64,000 nt of DNA from positions 124,001-188,000 of the forward strand of contig AAVV01000008.1 in NCBI GenBank assembly GCA_000169115.1. Reading direction: 5' to 3'. The translations under genes and the position numbers were made by a program. Positions 60,141 to 64,000 of this stretch are shown here, in pieces (the first letter of the stretch is position 1; the number at the start of each line of letters is the position of its first letter). The notes under the pieces were generated by a model, which saw only the letters and a list, made by a program, of their open reading frames with translations, was not told where the DNA came from and did no database searches. This stretch comes from a marine gamma proteobacterium HTCC2080 (GTDB taxonomy: Bacteria; Pseudomonadota; Gammaproteobacteria; Pseudomonadales; Halieaceae).

Positions 60141-60200
60141 GATGGGGAACCAAATGCAGTAATGGATATTCAGTTACGGCCAATGTCGTTGGCTGGATGA

Positions 60201-61118
60201 TCAGGGGGCGAGGGGACCTAAGCATTTCCCCAATGGATCAATGCTCAGCCAGGGCAGCCCAGCCTCATTGAGCCATGCGGTGGCATTGTTGGCAATGTTC
60301 AGGCAGGCAACGGTAGCGACCGCGCCCGCTGTGAGACAACTGTCTGAAATGACACTGACGCTTGCGGCGCCCTCGACTGGCCACCCCGATTGGGGGTTAA
60401 GGAAGTGGCTGTAGCGTCGGCTGTTAATTTCAATAAAGCGTTGGTAGCTGCCGCTGGTGGCCAGGGCACAATTGCTGAGTTCAACCGTGACCAAGGTCTT
60501 CGATGGAGCTTCAGGGTCGCTGATTCCAATATGCCAAGGTGCCCCTGAGGCTTTACTGCCTACGGCCACCACATCCCCGGCAAGTTCCACCAGCGCGTGA
60601 TTGAAACCGTGGTCCCGCAAAGATTGCGCGGCCTTGTCTGCGCCATATTCTTTCACGACACCGCCGAAGTCCAATTCCATCCCAGCATCGCTCAACCCAA
60701 CACCTTTTACGCTTTGTTTCACCTTAGACCAGCCCACTTTCGCTAGCAGATTTGGCAGTTCGCTGACATCGCCTTGCTGTCCCCGAGAAAAATCCCAGAC
60801 TTGCCTCAGAACGCCTGCCGTGGGGTCAAATAAACCATGGCTTTGTTCCCACAAACGCTCACAAAACGTCAGTAATGCCAGGGTCTCTTCATCAACAGGG
60901 GTTAACTTTCCGGTGCCGGCAAGACGGTTAATTTGGCTGATTAAACTGTTTTCGCGATAACGGCTGTACCGCGCTTCGAGATCACGCAACAGCCTCTCGA
61001 TCGTCTGACAAGCCGCTCGCGCACTGACGGTATGGGCCGCTGCGTGTTCTATAACCAGCCGAGCGGGGCCGCCCATCACTTTGAAGGCATGCTCTGTAAC
61101 GGTGAGCGGGTCAGTCAA
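60201..61118 (-). CDS. apbE: FAD:protein FMN transferase (ApbE)
   Basis: An ApbE-family flavin transferase of about 305 residues: LEARYSRYRENSLISQIN, LFDPTAGVL, LDFGGVVKEYGADKAA (metal and FAD site), HFLNPQSGWPVEG and CLTAGAVATVA. It normally attaches FMN to a Thr of a partner protein in the periplasm. I use the TTG at 61118, which lies next to the stop of the DUF3570 gene; a TTG at 61136 is possible. No lipobox or signal peptide is evident from either start, which is unusual for a periplasmic enzyme. Confidence 0.87.
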   Translation of the reverse strand: MTDPLTVTEHAFKVMGGPARLVIEHAAAHTVSARAACQTIERLLRDLEARYSRYRENSLISQINRLAGTGKLTPVDEETLALLTFCERLWEQSHGLFDPTAGVLRQVWDFSRGQQGDVSELPNLLAKVGWSKVKQSVKGVGLSDAGMELDFGGVVKEYGADKAAQSLRDHGFNHALVELAGDVVAVGSKASGAPWHIGISDPEAPSKTLVTVELSNCALATSGSYQRFIEINSRRYSHFLNPQSGWPVEGAASVSVISDSCLTAGAVATVACLNIANNATAWLNEAGLPWLSIDPLGKCLGPLAP

Positions 61119-62301
61119 AGCGCCAGCTGATGCCAATGGTGGCGCGCCAAAAATTCACTAGGGCGGGAGCCGCCTCTCCGTCGTATAACCCCCAATCGTT
61201 ATCACTTTCATAACGCTCGAGCTGTCCTTCCATTTGCCATTCGCCAATTTGAATCGAGCTTCTCAGCCCAACGGTTAAGGCGCCATAGGACGACAGTCTA
61301 AAATCATCGGCATAAAATTCTTCGTCTAAATCAGCGATGACGCTGAAAAAATCCGCCTCTCTTTGGCTGTAATAGCGCAGGTAAGGTGTAAGTGCGAAGC
61401 GTTCAAAATTTTGATGCCAGGCCACCTCGGCAGTATGGGAGTCAGTGCCCCAATCATCAGAGTAATAGCGGTAGTCGATTTGCAGGGCGCCTTGAGCCTC
61501 TGGAAAGAACTTTCGATAACCACCGCTAAGCGCCGTACGGCCGTGTTCATCGGGGCGCGCATCAAACAGCTTGTAAGGGTCAGACAGATAGCCTTCGCTA
61601 AAGGTATAACCCAAGCCAATACGCACAATAGCGGTGCTAGACAGAATCTGGCTGACGCCAAAGTAGACCGAGGCCGTGTCAATGTCTTCACTGTCGATAA
61701 ATACGGGGATGTTGCCGTTTACGGGTTCGACCCTGTCGTTAGAGGTGCTTGCCGAAGCCGACCAGGTTCTTGAATTGTCACTGCTGTTCCAAGCCACGTC
61801 GAATGCGAGGGCCAAGGCTTCGTAGTCGTCTTCCTTGGAGTGCGTCACATTAAACCCGGCGTTGCCATCGGCCCAGAAGTAACGCGTGGTGGCACCCACT
61901 TCAACGCGATTATCGTAAATGCTCGCACCGCTCATTATCACGCCGGGCTGGCCATCGATTTGAGTGCCGACGAACCATGGCGATGCGCCGCTCATCGAGT
62001 CGTTTTGAACATCGACAGCGACAGACCAATTCGAGCCTACGGGCGCCTCGATCCAGAGCTGAGTGACATCAATGTCGTAACGGCCGCGAGCTCCGGCAAT
62101 CAAGTTATCCGTAGACAGGTTATCTTCGCTGTAATGGCTGTAGCGTAATCCTACCTCGGTGAACTCCGGAGGCGCATCGGCGTAGGTGTTTTGGTAGGCG
62201 GGCAGGGCAGCCACAGCGGCGCCGAGGGTTCGCACCAATGGTGACTGCCTAATGGTGGATATGGAATGCGCGCCTTTTACACCGGGCTCAATTACAGCCA
62301 C
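61111..62301 (-). CDS. DUF3570 outer-membrane beta-barrel protein
   Basis: A protein of about 396 residues of the DUF3570 family, rich in alternating strands and aromatic girdle residues throughout, with FVDSEDID-like turns, GLGYTFSEGYLSDPYK and a C-terminal aromatic strand ISWRF. The GTG at 62301 is preferred (VAVIEPGVKG, close to the MAVTE start of homologues), with GGAGG five bases upstream inside the DUF4266 gene. It overlaps both neighbours. It probably forms an outer-membrane channel or receptor; its function is not known. Confidence 0.85.
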   Translation of the reverse strand: MAVIEPGVKGAHSISTIRQSPLVRTLGAAVAALPAYQNTYADAPPEFTEVGLRYSHYSEDNLSTDNLIAGARGRYDIDVTQLWIEAPVGSNWSVAVDVQNDSMSGASPWFVGTQIDGQPGVIMSGASIYDNRVEVGATTRYFWADGNAGFNVTHSKEDDYEALALAFDVAWNSSDNSRTWSASASTSNDRVEPVNGNIPVFIDSEDIDTASVYFGVSQILSSTAIVRIGLGYTFSEGYLSDPYKLFDARPDEHGRTALSGGYRKFFPEAQGALQIDYRYYSDDWGTDSHTAEVAWHQNFERFALTPYLRYYSQREADFFSVIADLDEEFYADDFRLSSYGALTVGLRSSIQIGEWQMEGQLERYESDNDWGLYDGEAAPALVNFWRATIGISWRFD

Positions 62302-62554
62302 AACCACCTCCTGCAGCACCGTTACCCCCAGAGGATGCCTCTTTGCTGGTATAAACGTGACCCTTAAATTTAGCTTCGCGGGTGCTCGATTGCCATTGCA
62401 TAGCCTCCTCAGCGAGGTAGCCGCGCTCCCACGCCGCCACGGGTTCGAGACCCGAACAACCGGTTATTCCAATAAGAACAAAAAGACAAAAAAACCGGTA
62501 GGTTTTTAGAGTTTTATTCTTCCAGAAGCTGCAGAATTTCAGCGCGTAGTGCAT
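62288..62554 (-). CDS. DUF4266 small lipoprotein with C-terminal GGGCGCN tail
   Basis: An 88-residue precursor. A basic N-terminus and hydrophobic segment end in the lipobox GITGC (C33), giving a 56-residue mature lipoprotein: LEPVAAWERGYLAEEAMQW, then the conserved HVYTSKEASSGG and the tail AAGGGCGCN. That end is a DUF4266 hallmark. The ATG at 62554 has AGGAG six bases upstream, within the 3' end of the thioredoxin gene; a second ATG at 62560 is directly against it. The Gly codons near its end also form the ribosome binding site of the next gene. Confidence 0.85.
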   Translation of the reverse strand: MHYALKFCSFWKNKTLKTYRFFCLFVLIGITGCSGLEPVAAWERGYLAEEAMQWQSSTREAKFKGHVYTSKEASSGGNGAAGGGCGCN

Positions 62555-63041
62555 CCTCATCTCCTCGTTTAAACCCGACGTGAACGGCCCTAACGCGTCC
62601 TTCGCGATCGATTAAGTAACCCGACGGCATGCCGTTGACGGCGTAGGCTTTCGGTACGTTGCCCTCGGTGTCAATGGTAACGGGATACGTGACGGGATAC
62701 CGCGCCAAGAAGTCCCACGCATCCTCCTCAACGACATCAACACTGACTGCCATGACTTTGAGCCCCATTGGTGCGAGCTCCTGATAGATTTCGTCAAGTG
62801 CGGGTAGAGACAAACGGCAGGGGCCACACCACGAGGCCCAGAAATCGAGGTAGGTGACGGATCCTTTGTAATTAGCCAGTGAAATAACGCCTTCGGCATT
62901 GGCAATGGCAGGCAGGCTGAATTCCGGCGCCGCTATGGCGTCTTGTTTTGTTGTGGGGTCGCTTTGTACACCAACTGAAAACAGGGCGCAGAGTAAAAAA
63001 GCGACAAACGTTTTCATTGGGTAGGTAGAGAGCTTGCGCAT
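62514..63041 (-). CDS. Periplasmic TlpA/ResA-like thioredoxin
   Basis: A 175-residue thioredoxin-fold protein with an export signal (MKTFVAFLLCALFSVGVQS). The active site is CGPC (residues 72-75 in WASWCGPCRLS) and the cis-Pro is P139 in GMPSG. It should reduce or exchange disulfides in the periplasm. The ATG at 63041 is chosen because GGGGA lies eight bases upstream; the frame opens at 63068. It leads the cassette with DUF4266, DUF3570 and apbE, and its last 41 bases overlap the DUF4266 gene. Confidence 0.9.
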   Translation of the reverse strand: MRKLSTYPMKTFVAFLLCALFSVGVQSDPTTKQDAIAAPEFSLPAIANAEGVISLANYKGSVTYLDFWASWCGPCRLSLPALDEIYQELAPMGLKVMAVSVDVVEEDAWDFLARYPVTYPVTIDTEGNVPKAYAVNGMPSGYLIDREGRVRAVHVGFKRGDEDALRAEILQLLEE

Positions 63042-63519
63042 TTGAGGTCCCCTAGTAGTAAAGCGCACAGTTTACAGCATTGAACACCATGTCCTCTGTA
63101 AATCTCTATACGTTTTTGCCGCGCACAGAGTGAGACTCAACGACAGATATAGGAGCCCATAGCATCGTTACTGTGTATTCCCCGAAATTGTTGTGGGGTT
63201 TGTTTGCAAAGTGTGTTGGCTCCACGACGCTCAACCAGAGGCCCACAACTCTTTCGGGTTGGGTAGTCAATCCGCTCTACTGGTGGTTTAGAGCACTCGC
63301 TATATTTTGTGGCTGACGCTTGGACAGTGGTAGTCTAGGCGCCAAGGTTGAGGGCATTTATGCTGAATTAACCCAGTGGACGTAGTCGGCACGAGGTCTG
63401 CGGGCTCACTCGCTCAGGGCCCGTAGTTAAAGCCACTTCAGTGCAGTACGGCACAGTGGTGTTATGGTCGTGCGGCGTTAGTCGTGCGGCGTTAGTAAAG
63501 GTGTGTGGTGGAGAACTTA
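63042..63519. other. Divergent intergenic region with a 14-base tandem repeat
   Basis: About 480 bases between the thioredoxin cassette (minus) and the pilin gene (plus). It holds the promoters of both. A 14-base tandem duplication lies at 63467-63494. The open frame from 63441 is in another frame to the pilin gene and is not supported. Confidence 0.45.
63467..63494. repeat. Tandem duplication of a 14-base unit
   Basis: GTCGTGCGGCGTTA occurs twice head to tail without mismatch. It ends 26 bases before the probable start of the pilin gene, so it lies in its leader. Confidence 0.9.
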
Positions 63520-64000
63520 TTGAAAACAAGCACCAAAGGTTTCACCTTGGTAGAGTTATTGGTGGCTCTCGTTGTGATGGCGATACTGGTTGCTATTGCG
63601 GCTCCTGCCTTTCAGAACCTAATCAAAGGGCAGCGGCTAAAAGCCGTGGTAGAAACGACACTATCTGATCTTCAGGTTGCCCGCACAGAAGCCCTCACGC
63701 TCGGGCTCAGTGGCACGGTAACCGTCACATTTAATGAAGGTGTGTCTTGGAACTACACTATAGTGAGTTCTGGAAGCACGCCCACGGTAGCCAGGACCTA
63801 TAATGATTACGGTGGCGGTGTAACCGCGGCAGTGACCGGATGGAATAAGGCGGGGGGGACGGCCGCTTTTACGATTACAACTGTGAGAAGCCTAGACGCT
63901 GCTGGGACCGGTTCCATTACCTTCACCCTCGGCAGTCTAAGTGCTAAAATCGAGCGAAATTTGCTAGGCGGAGTTTTTGTGTGTTCACCTAATGGCGACC
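63520..64000 (+). CDS. GspH/FimT-type minor pseudopilin, 3' end off the window
   Basis: A plus-strand frame from a TTG at 63520, open to the right edge (160 codons). It has the class III type IV prepilin leader KTSTKGFTLVELLVALVVM, with Gly-Phe cleavage and Glu5, and a long hydrophobic helix ending PAFQNLIKGQRL. The following SDLQVARTEALTLG is typical of the GspH/FimT minor pilins. GGTGGAG lies six bases before the TTG; in-frame GTG codons at 63505 and 63508 are alternatives. It is probably the first gene of a minor-pilin cluster that lies beyond the window. Confidence 0.85.
   Translation, partial: MKTSTKGFTLVELLVALVVMAILVAIAAPAFQNLIKGQRLKAVVETTLSDLQVARTEALTLGLSGTVTVTFNEGVSWNYTIVSSGSTPTVARTYNDYGGGVTAAVTGWNKAGGTAAFTITTVRSLDAAGTGSITFTLGSLSAKIERNLLGGVFVCSPNGD

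Noticed and set aside
63441-63668. Open frame upstream of and overlapping the pilin gene
   Set aside because: It is out of frame with the clear type IV prepilin leader and has no supported start.

Overview
The window looks like chromosome of a free-living, probably marine, gammaproteobacterium, perhaps near the OM60/NOR5 - Cellvibrionales - Pseudomonas side of the class. The evidence is the conserved order accA-tilS-pyrG-kdsA-eno-ftsB-ispD-ispF-pcm-nlpD-fdxA-mutS-recA-recX, a FdxA of the Azotobacter type, and many fatty-acid/CoA-type catabolic genes. No intact tRNA, rRNA, CRISPR array, transposase or integrase was found.

Layout. 1-3.0 kb: a secreted BPL_N-type protein cut by the left edge, and a RidA-like/phytanoyl-CoA-dioxygenase-like pair. 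3.0-3.7 kb: a non-coding scar with the 3' end of a tRNA gene and a fragment of a TonB-dependent receptor. 3.7-18.9 kb: accessory CoA-ester and lipid metabolism (three SDR/crotonase/thiolase-like genes, acyl-CoA synthetase, acyl-CoA dehydrogenase, tandem DsbA-fold protein, GST-like protein), with an amino acid permease, a PilZ protein and AvtA. 19-28 kb: a secreted prolyl oligopeptidase, an IorAB-type molybdenum hydroxylase with its XdhC chaperone nearby, an atypical SDR, a cytochrome c and a patatin. 28-35 kb: small metal-site proteins, a metallo-beta-lactamase-fold protein, a beta-hydroxyacid dehydrogenase, gamma-glutamyltransferase, FolE, and a Ysc84-type pseudogene with four in-frame stops. 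35.5-42.4 kb: an RND efflux pair, a POT peptide transporter and DusC. 42.5-58 kb: the housekeeping backbone, tightly packed with stop/start overlaps. 58-63 kb: DUF3014, then a minus-strand cassette TlpA-like thioredoxin / DUF4266 lipoprotein / DUF3570 barrel / ApbE flavin transferase, followed by DCC thiol-disulfide and flavin-reductase genes. 63.5-64 kb: the start of a type IV minor pilin gene running off the right edge.

How the parts work together. The housekeeping block feeds cell-envelope synthesis (kdsA, ispD/ispF, the DUF368 polyprenyl-phosphate transporter candidate, nlpD, ftsB) and DNA repair (mutS, recA under a clear LexA box, recX). The accessory blocks look like oxidative degradation of acyl and perhaps cyclic compounds. 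The best candidate for an uncharacterised system is the cassette at 59.1-63.0 kb: overlapping genes join a periplasmic thiol redox protein, a tiny lipoprotein ending in a Gly-rich CGCN tail, an outer-membrane barrel and a flavin transferase. Other points of note are the tRNA/receptor scar, a probable CTG start for tilS, a G10 tract in the PilZ translation start region, and the absence of rpoS, truD and surE from their usual positions.
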